A stretch of 64,000 nucleotides of DNA from Moorella glycerini (GTDB taxonomy: Bacteria > Bacillota > DSM-521 > Neomoorellales > Neomoorellaceae). The notes beneath the pieces are model-generated. The model was not told where the DNA came from and searched no databases. It worked only from the letters and a program-made list of their open reading frames with translations. The stretch lies in assembly GCF_009735625.1 (NCBI RefSeq), contig NZ_CP046244.1, positions 1,798,001-1,862,000 of the forward strand. The letters run 5' to 3'. Numbering within the stretch: position 1 is the stretch's first letter; each line of letters begins with the position of its first letter. Of the stretch, positions 43,611 to 53,089 are shown piece after piece. Made by a program: the position numbers and the translations under genes.

Positions 43611-45655
43611 AACTATCCAGGCGCCTCAATGGCTACCTGGCAATCGTTATTTTTATCTTTATCCTCTTAACCTCCCGCCTGTTTTTTCTCCAGATTGTCA
43701 ATGCCCAGGAATTCAGCAAGCAATCGGCCGAGAACCGCATCCGCATTAACCCCATTGAAGCCCGGCGGGGTGATATCCTGGATAGAAGCGGTCAGGTCCT
43801 GGCCACCAGCCAGCCGGTGTATGTTATTACCCTCCGCAGTATGCCCAACCAGGACCTGGATGCCGTCATTAATAACCTCTCCACCATACTGGAGGACCCG
43901 GAGCTGACGCCGGCGGCTATTAAAGATTTAATCAAGAACAACCCTTTCCGTTACCAGCCAACGGAGATCAAAAGGCTCCCGGCCAGTGATCCCCGGGCAA
44001 TAGCCACGGTCACCAGGCTGGAGGAGCACCGCCAGGACCTGCCGGGGGTAAATATTAGTGAAGAGCCCCAGCGTTATTACCCCTACGGTCCCCTGGCCGG
44101 CCACCTCCTGGGTTACGTCGGCCAGATTACCCAGCAGGAACTGGAAGCCAGGAAAGAAGAAAATTACGGCCTCAACGATAAAATCGGCAAGAGCGGTATC
44201 GAAGCCTTTATGGAATACAGTAACGAGGGCGGCCGGGAAGTGGGACTGCGCGGCAAGAAGGGCGCCGAGCAGGTGGAGGTTGACGCCTATAACCGTAAAG
44301 TCCGGGACCTGATAACCTTGCCGCCCACCCCGGGCGATACCGTCCAGCTTACCATTGACGTGAAACTCCAGCAGACCCTGGAAAAGGCCATGGACCAGGT
44401 GATTGCGGCTACCAAGGAAAGGAACCCCAAAGCCGGCGGCGGGGCGGCAGTGGTCCTGGATGTCAAGAGCGGGGCGATACTTGCCCTGGCCAGCAAGCCG
44501 GATATGGATCCCAATGACTTTGTCAATGGCAATTACGCTAAGAAGCAGGGCTATTATAATGACCCGCGCCTGAAACCCCTGTTCAACCGGGCCATCCAGG
44601 GGGCTTACCCGCCAGGGTCCATCTTTAAACCCATAACCGCCCTGGCGGCCCTGGAATCCCAAGCCGTCAAACCGTCGGATACCATTTATGATGCCGGCCG
44701 TTACTGGAAACCGGGCGGCGTTAACTGCTGGGCCGTCCACGGTAATGTAAATTTATACCGGGCCATGGCCGTCTCCTGCAATACCTACTTCCAGTGGGCG
44801 GGGGATATGACCGGCATCGAGAAAATCGACGAGGTGGCGCGCCAGTTTGGCCTGGGAGAACCTACCGGGGCCATCGGTCTCCAGGGCGAAGCGAGGGGTA
44901 TTCTACCATCGCCGGCGTGGAAAAAGGAAGTCTTTGCCCCTGTTTGGAACCGGTGGTTGCAGAACCAGGAGGCTGCCATTGAAAAGAAATATGCTGGACT
45001 CCTGGCCGGGGCCGGTCCCGAGGAAAAGAATAACCTCCTTAAACAAAAGGAAAGGGAGCTCAACCAGGTTAAAGCCCAGTACCAGATTAATTATAACTTT
45101 GACACTACCTGGCAGCCCTTTGATACCTTCCTGACCTCCATGGGCCAGGGAGCCAATAACTATACCATTATCCAGCTGGCCAATTATGTGGCCACCCTGG
45201 CCAACGGCGGTACCCGCTGGCGGCCTTACCTGGTGGCAAAGGTCATTGGTGCCGACGGTTCGTTAAAAAAACAGTACCAGCCCGAGGTAGCCGGCAAAGT
45301 GACCGTTTCGCCTGAGGTCATGGCCGAGGTGCGGCGAGCCATGCTGGAAGTGACCAGGTCCAGCGAAGGTACAGCAGGCTTTCTTTTCCGGGATTTCCCA
45401 CCCAACATCCAGGTGGCAGCCAAAACCGGTACCGCCCAGACGGGCCTGGCCGGTGATGACAAAAATAGCGATTTCTATGGTACCTTTGTCGCCTTTGCCC
45501 CTTATGATGACCCCCAGATTGCCCTGGCGGTGGTAATCGAATACGCCCGGCACGGCGGCGATTCCGCCGGGGTGGTGGCCCGGGCAGTCCTGGCCCAGTA
45601 TTTTGGTCTTACCGAGATCTTAAATAAGCCCTTTAACGGCGTTTCGGTGGAATAA
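43577..45655 (+). CDS. mrdA: Penicillin-binding protein 2 (elongation transpeptidase)
   Basis: Class B penicillin-binding protein, monofunctional transpeptidase of the elongasome. 692 residues: N-terminal membrane anchor (about 18-37, YLAIVIFIFILLTSRLFFL), PBP dimerisation domain (IEARRGDILDRSGQVLATSQP), transpeptidase domain with SIFK in YPPGSIFKPITALAAL, the SCN motif in AVSCNTYFQ, and KTGT in VAAKTGTAQTG. An insertion around AWKKEVFAPVWNRWLQNQE to NQVKAQYQINYN lies between the SxN and KTG motifs. It is 34 bp overlapped with mreD and followed by a terminator. Confidence 0.94.
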   Translation: MGGQEKENWKLKLSRRLNGYLAIVIFIFILLTSRLFFLQIVNAQEFSKQSAENRIRINPIEARRGDILDRSGQVLATSQPVYVITLRSMPNQDLDAVINNLSTILEDPELTPAAIKDLIKNNPFRYQPTEIKRLPASDPRAIATVTRLEEHRQDLPGVNISEEPQRYYPYGPLAGHLLGYVGQITQQELEARKEENYGLNDKIGKSGIEAFMEYSNEGGREVGLRGKKGAEQVEVDAYNRKVRDLITLPPTPGDTVQLTIDVKLQQTLEKAMDQVIAATKERNPKAGGGAAVVLDVKSGAILALASKPDMDPNDFVNGNYAKKQGYYNDPRLKPLFNRAIQGAYPPGSIFKPITALAALESQAVKPSDTIYDAGRYWKPGGVNCWAVHGNVNLYRAMAVSCNTYFQWAGDMTGIEKIDEVARQFGLGEPTGAIGLQGEARGILPSPAWKKEVFAPVWNRWLQNQEAAIEKKYAGLLAGAGPEEKNNLLKQKERELNQVKAQYQINYNFDTTWQPFDTFLTSMGQGANNYTIIQLANYVATLANGGTRWRPYLVAKVIGADGSLKKQYQPEVAGKVTVSPEVMAEVRRAMLEVTRSSEGTAGFLFRDFPPNIQVAAKTGTAQTGLAGDDKNSDFYGTFVAFAPYDDPQIALAVVIEYARHGGDSAGVVARAVLAQYFGLTEILNKPFNGVSVE

Positions 45656-45682
45656 TGTCCACGAGTGTCTTTTTTTGCTGAG

Positions 45683-45714
45683 AAGATGGGGAAAAAAGAC
45701 CCCATCTTTTTTCC
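45683..45714 (+). terminator. Terminator of the mre-mrdA operon
   Basis: Perfect 9-bp stem AAGATGGGG (45683-45691) / CCCCATCTT (45700-45708), A-rich 8-base loop, T run. Confidence 0.92.
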
Positions 45715-45801
45715 TGCTGCGGCAGGATTTACCTCACCAGTGTAGAAAATTAATAAAGCCGAAGCGGATTCTGCCGCCCGGTACCAAGGAGGAGAAGAGG
45801 C

Positions 45802-46281
45802 GTGTTATCTTCAACGGGTGGTGACACCGGGGCAGGCACCCGAGAGGGGATAATGATATTGGCTGCCAGGGGGAAACCGGGGGCGGACAACCACACCTTT
45901 CTGGTCTGCCGGACGGTGCGTTCCGGCCAGAGGTACAAGTATCCAGGTAATGTGGTAATCATGGGCGACGTCCATCCCGGCGGGGAAATAGTGGCCAGCG
46001 GCCATGTCATTGTCATGGGCACCTTAAGGGGAGTAGTCCATGCCGGGGCTGAGGGCGATGAAAAGGCCGTGGTCATGGCCTTCCGGCTCCAGCCCACCCA
46101 GCTGCGGATTGCCGGCTACATTACCAGGGCTCCTGATGAGGAAGGCCAGAATGGTACGGGAGAACCAGAGATCGCCCGCGTCCAGGATGAAGCAGTCGTC
46201 ATTGAAAAATACCAGCCCGGCGGTGAAAAGCGATGGCTAAGCAGGAGCATGATCCAGGAAGAGGAGGAACAAAATGGGTGA
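45802..46281 (+). CDS. minC: Septum-site determining protein MinC, C-terminal-domain-only form
   Basis: A 159-residue protein that holds the right-handed beta-helix MinC C-terminal domain (about 40-135; GQRYKYPGNVVIMGDVHPGGEIVASGHVIVMGTLRGVVHAG), which binds MinD and dimerises. The usual N-terminal domain of about 100 residues that acts on FtsZ is absent: only about 40 residues precede the helix. The start is well supported (GTG 45802 behind AAGGAGGAGAAGAGG) and the DNA upstream is a terminator and spacer, not a lost coding part. It overlaps minD by 8 bp. How it would inhibit division without the N-domain is unclear. Confidence 0.85.
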   Translation: MLSSTGGDTGAGTREGIMILAARGKPGADNHTFLVCRTVRSGQRYKYPGNVVIMGDVHPGGEIVASGHVIVMGTLRGVVHAGAEGDEKAVVMAFRLQPTQLRIAGYITRAPDEEGQNGTGEPEIARVQDEAVVIEKYQPGGEKRWLSRSMIQEEEEQNG

Positions 46282-47068
46282 AGTGATTGTCATCACTTCC
46301 GGTAAAGGCGGGGTTGGCAAAACGACTACTACGGCCAACCTCGGTACCGGCCTGGCCAGTCTGGGGAAGAAGGTCGTTCTGGTTGATACGGATATCGGTT
46401 TAAGAAACCTGGATGTGGTCATGGGGCTGGAAAACCGGATTGTGTATGATCTTCTCGACGTCGTCGAGGGCCGTTGCCGTTTAAAGCAGGCTTTAATAAA
46501 AGATAAAAGGCTGGACAATCTGTACCTTTTACCGGCCAACCAGACCAGGGACAAGACGGCCGTCAGCCGCCAGCAGATGATCGACCTGATGGTCCAGTTA
46601 CGCGAGGAATATGAATTTGTGTTGATTGACTGCCCGGCCGGCATCGAGATGGGCTTTAAAAATGCCATCGCCGGGGCGGAAAAGGCCCTGGTGGTTACCA
46701 CACCGGAAGTTGCCGCCGTCCGGGATGCCGACCGCATTATCGGGCTCTTAGAAGCAGCCGAAATGGAAGCCCCGCGCTTGATTATCAATCGCCTGCGGCC
46801 GGATATGGTGCGCAAAGGCGATATGATGGATATCGAGGATATGCTGGAGATCCTGGCCATTGATCTCATCGGCGTCGTGCCGGAAGACGAGTATATTGTT
46901 ATTTCCACCAACCGCGGCGAACCGGCTGTTCTGGACAGGCACTCCCGGGCCGGCCAGGCCTACCGCAATATCTCCCGCCGCCTTTTAGGAGAAGAAGTTC
47001 CCCTCTTGAACTGGGACGGCGGGAGTGGCTTCATGGCCAGGCTCCGTAAACTGATTGGCCTGGGCTAG
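46274..47068 (+). CDS. minD: Septum-site determining ATPase MinD
   Basis: ParA/MinD-family ATPase that recruits MinC to the membrane. 264 residues with deviant Walker A TSGKGGVGKTTTTANLG, switch region DTDIGLRNLDVVMGLENR, Walker B-like FVLIDCPAGIE, and the C-terminal amphipathic membrane helix FMARLRKLIGLG. ATG 46274 overlaps the minC stop; minE follows 18 bp later. Confidence 0.96.
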   Translation: MGEVIVITSGKGGVGKTTTTANLGTGLASLGKKVVLVDTDIGLRNLDVVMGLENRIVYDLLDVVEGRCRLKQALIKDKRLDNLYLLPANQTRDKTAVSRQQMIDLMVQLREEYEFVLIDCPAGIEMGFKNAIAGAEKALVVTTPEVAAVRDADRIIGLLEAAEMEAPRLIINRLRPDMVRKGDMMDIEDMLEILAIDLIGVVPEDEYIVISTNRGEPAVLDRHSRAGQAYRNISRRLLGEEVPLLNWDGGSGFMARLRKLIGLG

Positions 47069-47086
47069 GAAGGGGGCGCACGCGGG

Positions 47087-47383
47087 GTGTTAGAATTTTT
47101 ACTGCGTTTTTTCGGGCGGGAAACTACGGCCAGCAAAAAAATTGCCAAGGAACGCCTGCGCCTGGTGCTGGTCCATGACCGGGCAGGTGTTTCCCCCCAC
47201 CTGCTGGAAGCCCTGAAAAACGATTTAATCAACGTCATTTCTGAATACCTGGATATCGATACTACGGGGCTGGAGGTCAGCCTGAATCAGGAAAATGATT
47301 CCGTGGCCCTGGTGGCCAACATCCCCATCCTGAGGGTCAAGCGAACCTTTAAAACCAGCCCGGAGACGGCCGTTAAAGCGTGA
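47087..47383 (+). CDS. minE: Cell-division topological specificity factor MinE
   Basis: Stimulates MinD ATPase and restricts MinCD to the poles. 98 residues: N-terminal membrane-targeting helix (LEFLLRFFGRE), anti-MinCD region (ASKKIAKERLRLVLVHDRAG) and C-terminal dimerisation domain. GTG 47087 with AAGGGGGCGCA upstream. Its presence means a complete MinCDE set, so division-site placement would follow the oscillator type rather than DivIVA alone (inference). Confidence 0.93.
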   Translation: MLEFLLRFFGRETTASKKIAKERLRLVLVHDRAGVSPHLLEALKNDLINVISEYLDIDTTGLEVSLNQENDSVALVANIPILRVKRTFKTSPETAVKA

Positions 47384-47387
47384 AAGC

Positions 47388-47416
47388 ATCCCCCGGATTT
47401 GCCGGGGGATTTCCTT
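47388..47416 (+). terminator. Terminator of minCDE
   Basis: Perfect 9-bp stem ATCCCCCGG (47388-47396) / CCGGGGGAT (47402-47410), 5-base loop, T-rich tail. Confidence 0.88.
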
Positions 47417-47550
47417 TTACCGGCAAAGTTGCGCTATTTTGTTATAGCCCGGCCAGGTTGGCTGATATATAATATTGGCGGCGGTGAAAATTTGCCGGGA
47501 CGTTAGGGTGGGGATATGTCCCCACCAGAAGGCACCAGGCGGTGTAAAAA

Positions 47551-48687
47551 ATGCTTGAACGCAGGCTTTGGCGCAACCTCGATTATTATTTTGTGGGCAG
47601 CGTTATTGCCCTCTTGTTAATTAGCCTTGCTGTCCTCAGCAGCGCTGCGGCCAATGTGGCAACTGATCCCTATTACTATGTTAAAAAGCAACTGATATGG
47701 ATCTTTATTGGCCTTTCCGGGTTAACCCTGGTGCTGCTGACTGATTACCAGCAACTAAAACGCTATCACTTGCCCCTGTATGTCCTGAATTTAATTTTAC
47801 TGGCCGCCGTCATGCTCATTGGTCATGAAGCCAAGGGAGCCCAGCGCTGGATCAATCTCGGGCCTTTTCTCCTGCAGCCTTCCGAATTTGCCAAGACCAT
47901 AACGGTCATTACCCTGGCCTGCTTTCTGGATAAACGCCAGGGCAAACTCAACCGCTGGCAGGATTTAATCTTACCCTTTACCTATGTAGCCGTGCCCATG
48001 CTGCTGATTTTAAAACAGCCCGACCTGGGTACGGCCCTGGTTTTGCTGGCCATCCTTTTCGGCATGTTGTATGTAGGAGGGGCCAACCCCAGGCTGTTAT
48101 TATTAATCGCCGGCGGGGGCCTCCTCCTGGCGGGACTGGCCCTTTACGCCCACTTCCATTTTGGCCTGCCCCTGCCCCTGCAGGATTACCAGCTGCGCCG
48201 GCTGGTGGTAGTCCTCAATCCCTATAACGACGGCCAGGGCGGTACCGGTGCCGGCTACCATGTCATCCAGTCCCAAATTGCCATCGGCTCCGGTGGGTGG
48301 TGGGGGGTCGGCTTTCGCCAGGGTTCCCAGGTGCAGCTGCATTTCCTGCCGGAACACCATACCGACTTTATCTTCTCGGTAGTCGGGGAAGAGCTGGGCT
48401 TCGTCCGCACCGTAGGTATTCTCGCCCTTTATTTCCTGCTTATCTATCGCATGATCCGGATTGCTGCCCGGGCCAAGGATATGTTTGGCGCTTTGCTGGT
48501 GGGCGGCGTAGCCTCCATGTTTACCTTTCATATCCTGGTTAATGTGGGCATGACCACAGGTATTATGCCCGTGACGGGGATACCCCTGCCCCTCTTTAGC
48601 TACGGGGGGAGCGCTATGCTGGCCAATATGCTGGCCCTGGGGCTGGTGCTCAATGTTAACCTGCGCCGGCAAAAAATTCTTTTTTAG
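47551..48687 (+). CDS. rodA: Rod-shape-determining glycosyltransferase RodA (SEDS)
   Basis: Polytopic SEDS peptidoglycan glycosyltransferase, partner of PBP2. 378 residues, about ten membrane segments; SEDS blocks are WINLGPFLLQPSEFAKT, ILKQPDLGTALVLLAI, QSQIAIGSGGWWGVGFRQGSQ, FLPEHHTDFIFSVVGEELGF and TGIPLPLFSYGGSAM. ATG 47551. It lies after minCDE and its terminator, close to the mreBCD-mrdA block. I call it RodA rather than FtsW/SpoVE on context; sequence alone does not settle this. Confidence 0.92.
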   Translation: MLERRLWRNLDYYFVGSVIALLLISLAVLSSAAANVATDPYYYVKKQLIWIFIGLSGLTLVLLTDYQQLKRYHLPLYVLNLILLAAVMLIGHEAKGAQRWINLGPFLLQPSEFAKTITVITLACFLDKRQGKLNRWQDLILPFTYVAVPMLLILKQPDLGTALVLLAILFGMLYVGGANPRLLLLIAGGGLLLAGLALYAHFHFGLPLPLQDYQLRRLVVVLNPYNDGQGGTGAGYHVIQSQIAIGSGGWWGVGFRQGSQVQLHFLPEHHTDFIFSVVGEELGFVRTVGILALYFLLIYRMIRIAARAKDMFGALLVGGVASMFTFHILVNVGMTTGIMPVTGIPLPLFSYGGSAMLANMLALGLVLNVNLRRQKILF

Positions 48688-48698
48688 GGTTATGCCTA

Positions 48699-48727
48699 TT
48701 GACAAGGGAGAACCCCTTGTGTATATT
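48699..48727 (+). promoter_or_regulatory. Promoter of groESL
   Basis: TTGACA (48699-48704), 17-bp spacer, TATATT (48722-48727). The spacer is itself largely a palindrome: ACAAGGG (48702-48708) / CCCTTGT (48714-48720). Confidence 0.85.
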
Positions 48728-48739
48728 AATAATTGGCTG

Positions 48740-48766
48740 TTAGCACTTAACTGAGGTGAGTGCTAA
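48740..48766 (+). promoter_or_regulatory. CIRCE operator (HrcA binding site) of groESL
   Basis: TTAGCACTT - 9 bases - GAGTGCTAA. This matches the CIRCE consensus (TTAGCACTC-N9-GAGTGCTAA) with one change at the inner base of the left arm. It lies just downstream of the -10 box, the usual place for HrcA repression. Confidence 0.95.
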
Positions 48767-48799
48767 CAACTCCTAAATGCTGTGAAAGGAGGAGTTTTT

Positions 48800-49087
48800 A
48801 TGCTCAAACCGCTTGCCGACCGGGTCGTTCTCAAGGTCCTGACCGGCGAAGAAAAAACCCAGGGGGGTATTGTTTTACCGGATACTGCCAAGGAAAAGCC
48901 CCAGGAAGGGGAAGTAGTGGCCGTCGGGCCGGGCAAGATCCTGGAAAACGGTACCCGGGTAGCGCCGGAAGTAAAGGTCGGTGACATAGTAGTTTTTGCC
49001 AAGTACAGTGGCACTGAAGTCAAGTACGAAGGCCAGGAATACCTGATTATCCGTGACAGCGATATCCTGGCTATTAAGGAAAAATAA
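48800..49087 (+). CDS. groES: Co-chaperonin GroES
   Basis: Heptameric lid of the GroEL chaperonin. 95 residues with [36 protein letters not shown] (mobile loop included) and the roof/edge sequence [34 protein letters not shown] 48800 has AAGGAGG 7 bases upstream; an in-frame 48782 start would overlap the CIRCE leader. 25 bp before groEL; both under HrcA/CIRCE heat-shock control. Confidence 0.97.
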   Translation: MLKPLADRVVLKVLTGEEKTQGGIVLPDTAKEKPQEGEVVAVGPGKILENGTRVAPEVKVGDIVVFAKYSGTEVKYEGQEYLIIRDSDILAIKEK

Positions 49088-49112
49088 AGGAATTTAAAGG
49101 AGGTAGGAAATC

Positions 49113-50732
<1,620 letters not shown>

Positions 50733-50739
50733 GGTAGAA

Positions 50740-50773
50740 AAGAGCCTGGAGGGGTGTTCTCCAGGCTCTTTTT
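50740..50773 (+). terminator. Terminator of groESL
   Basis: Perfect 11-bp stem AAGAGCCTGGA (50740-50750) / TCCAGGCTCTT (50760-50770), T run. Confidence 0.93.
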
Positions 50774-50872
50774 ATCTCCTGTTTCAAATATAAAAGCGGG
50801 TGAAAATTGCCGCCCGTAGAGATGCGGCTGCGGAAAGTGGGAATATATGGCGTAAATAACCTTAAATAACCC

Positions 50873-50901
50873 TTGCGTTAAGAATCTGCCAATAGTAGAA
50901 T
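50873..50901 (+). promoter_or_regulatory. Promoter of the thiamine operon
   Basis: TTGCGT (50873-50878), 17-bp spacer, TAGAAT (50896-50901), just upstream of the TPP aptamer. Confidence 0.65.
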
Positions 50902-50911
50902 TATAAAAAAC

Positions 50912-51003
50912 TTAACAGGGGAGCTCCTGTTAGGGGCTGAGAAAGGGCTAGTGAGCACCTGACCCGTTGACCTGATCAGGGTAATGCCTGCGGAGGGAGA
51001 GTG
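50912..51003 (+). ncRNA. TPP riboswitch (THI element)
   Basis: Conserved blocks in order: AGGGG then GGGGCTGAGAAAGGGC, ACCTGACCCGTTGACCTGATC, and GGGTAATGCCTGCGGAGGGA. These are the hallmark sequences of the thiamine-pyrophosphate aptamer. A terminator follows within 15 bases, so TPP binding should switch off thiE-thiS-thiG-hydG by premature termination. Confidence 0.95.
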
Positions 51004-51013
51004 AACGTTTACG

Positions 51014-51052
51014 ACCGGTGTACCTCCTAAAGGAGGCACACCGGTTTTTTAT
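51014..51052 (+). terminator. Riboswitch-controlled terminator of the thiamine operon
   Basis: 14-base arms 51014-51027 and 51032-51045 (ACCGGTGT...CCTCC / GGAGG...ACACCGGT, one mismatch), 4-base loop, T run. Expression platform of the TPP riboswitch. Confidence 0.93.
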
Positions 51053-51083
51053 TGGGAGCAAAACATCTGAATTTACGGAGGTG

Positions 51084-51695
51084 TTGCCCCTGGCCTGGCT
51101 ATATGTCATTACCAACCGCCGCCTGGCGGGTGCCAGGTCCCTGGTAGACCTGGCTGCCAAGCTGACCGGCGTCGATTACTTGCAGCTGCGGGAAAAGGAT
51201 TTACCCGGCAGGGAGCTTTACCACCTGGCCCGGGATATAAAGCAGGCCCTGCCGCCGGGAACGCGGCTGCTGGTCAATGACCGCCTGGATGTGGCCCTGG
51301 CCGCCGGCGCCGACGGGGTGCACCTGGGCGAAAACTCCCTGCCAACGGCCGTGGCCCGCAGGCTTTTAGGGCCCGGCAAAATCGTGGGGGTTTCCGTGCA
51401 CAGCGTGGCGGCCGCCCGGGAAGCGGAGCTGGCCGGCGCTGATTACCTGCTGTTCGGTCATGTATTCCCCACGGCTTCCAAGGAGGGAGTCCCCCCCAGG
51501 GGTCTGGGGCACTTGCGGGAAGTTGTGGCCAGTGTTGGTATACCAATTATCGCCCTGGGCGGCATCAATGCCGCCAGTGCTCCGCAGTGCCTTGCTGCCG
51601 GGGCCAGGGGCGTGGCCGTGATGTCAGCCGTTATGGCTGCTCCCGACCCGGCCCGGGCTGTAGCTGAATTAAAGCAGGCCCTAAGTAAGAGGTGA
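51084..51695 (+). CDS. thiE: Thiamine-phosphate synthase
   Basis: Joins hydroxymethylpyrimidine pyrophosphate and thiazole phosphate to thiamine phosphate. About 203 residues, TIM-barrel, with LYVITNRRLAGARSL, YLQLREKDLPGRELY, LLVNDRLDVALAAGADGVHLGENSLP and the phosphate-binding FGHVFPTASKEGVPPRGLG. The start is uncertain: ACGGAGG (51075-51081) is followed closely by GTG 51081, TTG 51084 and CTG 51090; I give TTG. The frame is open upstream through the terminator, but that cannot be the real start. First gene under the TPP riboswitch; a 290-bp spacer with a repeat follows. Confidence 0.88.
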   Translation: MPLAWLYVITNRRLAGARSLVDLAAKLTGVDYLQLREKDLPGRELYHLARDIKQALPPGTRLLVNDRLDVALAAGADGVHLGENSLPTAVARRLLGPGKIVGVSVHSVAAAREAELAGADYLLFGHVFPTASKEGVPPRGLGHLREVVASVGIPIIALGGINAASAPQCLAAGARGVAVMSAVMAAPDPARAVAELKQALSKR

Positions 51696-51739
51696 GTAGT
51701 GTAGTACCAGCCGGTACCAGCGAGTACATGAAAATACCG

Positions 51740-51952
51740 GGCTGGCATTTGTCGGAAGCGAGCGAGCTTCTACCGAGCGGCGAAGCGGCCCAGGCGAAGC
51801 CGAGGGATGATAAGCGGGGCCGAGGACAGCAAGGCCTTCGGCCGGATTCTAAAGGCAAGGATGCCGAATAGGCCGGGAACCCCGCCTTAAGCCCTGGCTG
51901 AGCCGTAGGCCGCCCAGAGAGGGCACAGGTAGCGAGCGAGACAATGCCAGCC
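51740..51952 (+). repeat. Dispersed structured repeat, copy 2 (between thiE and thiS)
   Basis: 213 bp bounded by GGCTGGCATT (51740-51749) and AATGCCAGCC (51943-51952), matching the element at 15748-15936 over most of its length but with an extra G/A-rich block near the right end. It sits inside the thiamine operon, 36 bp before the thiS start, so it is transcribed with the operon. Confidence 0.7.
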
Positions 51953-51987
51953 TGCGACAGAGTTATTTCCGGGGAGGCAATATTATT

Positions 51988-52188
51988 ATGCGCCTGAAGG
52001 TGAATGGCGAAGAGCGGGAAGTAGCAGCCGGGCTGACGGTTGCCGAACTGCTGCAAGAACTGGGGATCGAGAGCCGTTACCTGGCCCTGGAACGCAACCG
52101 CCGGGTTGTCCCCAGGCAGGATTACGCGACAACCGTTCTTGAGGAAGGTGATGAGCTGGAAATCATCCGCTTTGTAGGGGGAGGCTGA
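51988..52188 (+). CDS. thiS: Thiamine biosynthesis sulfur carrier ThiS
   Basis: A 66-residue ubiquitin-fold carrier that ends in Gly-Gly-Gly (IIRFVGGG); the terminal Gly is converted to a thiocarboxylate that gives sulfur to the thiazole. N-terminus [21 protein letters not shown] is typical. ATG 51988, GGGGAGGC upstream. The adenylating enzyme ThiF is not in the window and must be elsewhere or replaced by MoeB. Confidence 0.94.
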   Translation: MRLKVNGEEREVAAGLTVAELLQELGIESRYLALERNRRVVPRQDYATTVLEEGDELEIIRFVGGG

Positions 52189-52226
52189 AAGAGGAAGTCG
52201 GAGGCAAGAGGTTGGAGGCCGGAATC
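52189..52226 (+). repeat. Short purine-rich repeat (CTTCCGAC type), reverse orientation
   Basis: GAGGAAGTCGGAGGCAAGAG (52191-52210) reads on the other strand as CTCTTGCCTCCGACTTCCTC, like the intergenic tracts at 60814 and 63341. Confidence 0.5.
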
Positions 52227-52267
52227 TTTGGGGGCGACCCACATTTCATTTTGGAGGTGGATTCATC

Positions 52268-53044
52268 ATGGATGATAAACTGGTCATCGCCGGGCGGGAG
52301 TTCAATTCCCGCTTGATGGTCGGGACCGGCAAGTATGCCACCATGGAACTCATGCAGCAGGCCATTGCGGCCTCAGGGGCGGAAATAGTGACGGTAGCCG
52401 TGCGCAGGATCAATCTCCAGTCCCCGGGACCATCCCTCCTGGATTACCTGGACCTGCAGAAGATAACTCTCTTACCCAATACCGCCGGGGCCACTACCGT
52501 CGATGAAGCGGTGCGCCTGGCCCGCCTGGCCCGGGAAGCCGGCCTTTCCGATATGATTAAACTGGAGGTTATCGGCGACCAGGAAACCCTTTTACCTGAC
52601 CCGGTGGCAACCATTGAGGCTACCCGCATCCTGGTCCAGGAAGGCTTTATTGTTTTACCCTATACCACCCAGGACGTAGTCGTGGCCCGGCGCCTGGTGG
52701 AAGCCGGGGCGGCTACGGTTATGCCCCTGGGTTCCCCCATAGGTTCGGGACAGGGTCTGCCCAATTTTGATGCCATCAAGCTCATCATCGACCGCGTCAA
52801 TGTCCCGGTGGTAGTTGATGCGGGCATAGGCGCTCCTTCCGACGCCGCCCTGGCTATGGAAATCGGCGCCTCGGCCTGCCTGATCAATACGGCCATTGCC
52901 GAGGCTCGCGACCCTGTTCTCATGGCCGCGGCTATGCGCCAGGCAGTAATTGCCGGGCGCATGAGCTATCTCGCCGGCAGGATACCCAAGAAAACCTATG
53001 CCAGCCCCAGCAGTCCTACCGCGGGCATGATTGGCCGCAGTTAG
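52268..53044 (+). CDS. thiG: Thiazole synthase
   Basis: Forms the thiazole ring from deoxyxylulose phosphate, ThiS-thiocarboxylate and dehydroglycine. 258 residues, TIM-barrel, with [32 protein letters not shown], the Schiff-base lysine region [16 protein letters not shown], and [35 protein letters not shown] 52268 with TTGGAGGTGG upstream. The dehydroglycine donor is expected to be the product of the next gene. Confidence 0.96.
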   Translation: MDDKLVIAGREFNSRLMVGTGKYATMELMQQAIAASGAEIVTVAVRRINLQSPGPSLLDYLDLQKITLLPNTAGATTVDEAVRLARLAREAGLSDMIKLEVIGDQETLLPDPVATIEATRILVQEGFIVLPYTTQDVVVARRLVEAGAATVMPLGSPIGSGQGLPNFDAIKLIIDRVNVPVVVDAGIGAPSDAALAMEIGASACLINTAIAEARDPVLMAAAMRQAVIAGRMSYLAGRIPKKTYASPSSPTAGMIGRS

Positions 53045-53089
53045 TACGACTTCCTGTTTTTGACCTTCTGTTTTACGGAGGTGGTTGTT

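Noticed and set aside
45656-45801. Lost N-terminal part of minC upstream of its start
   Set aside because: This stretch contains the mrdA terminator and no frame resembling a MinC N-terminal domain.
51018-51083. Upstream extension of thiE
   Set aside because: It would translate through the riboswitch terminator; family proteins begin near LAWLYVITNRR.
51631-52242. 203-residue minus-strand frame between thiE and thiS
   Set aside because: It runs through the dispersed repeat and the ends of thiE and thiS; no ribosome-binding site and no family resemblance. A similar frame exists on the other repeat copy (15638-15865), showing it follows the repeat, not a gene.
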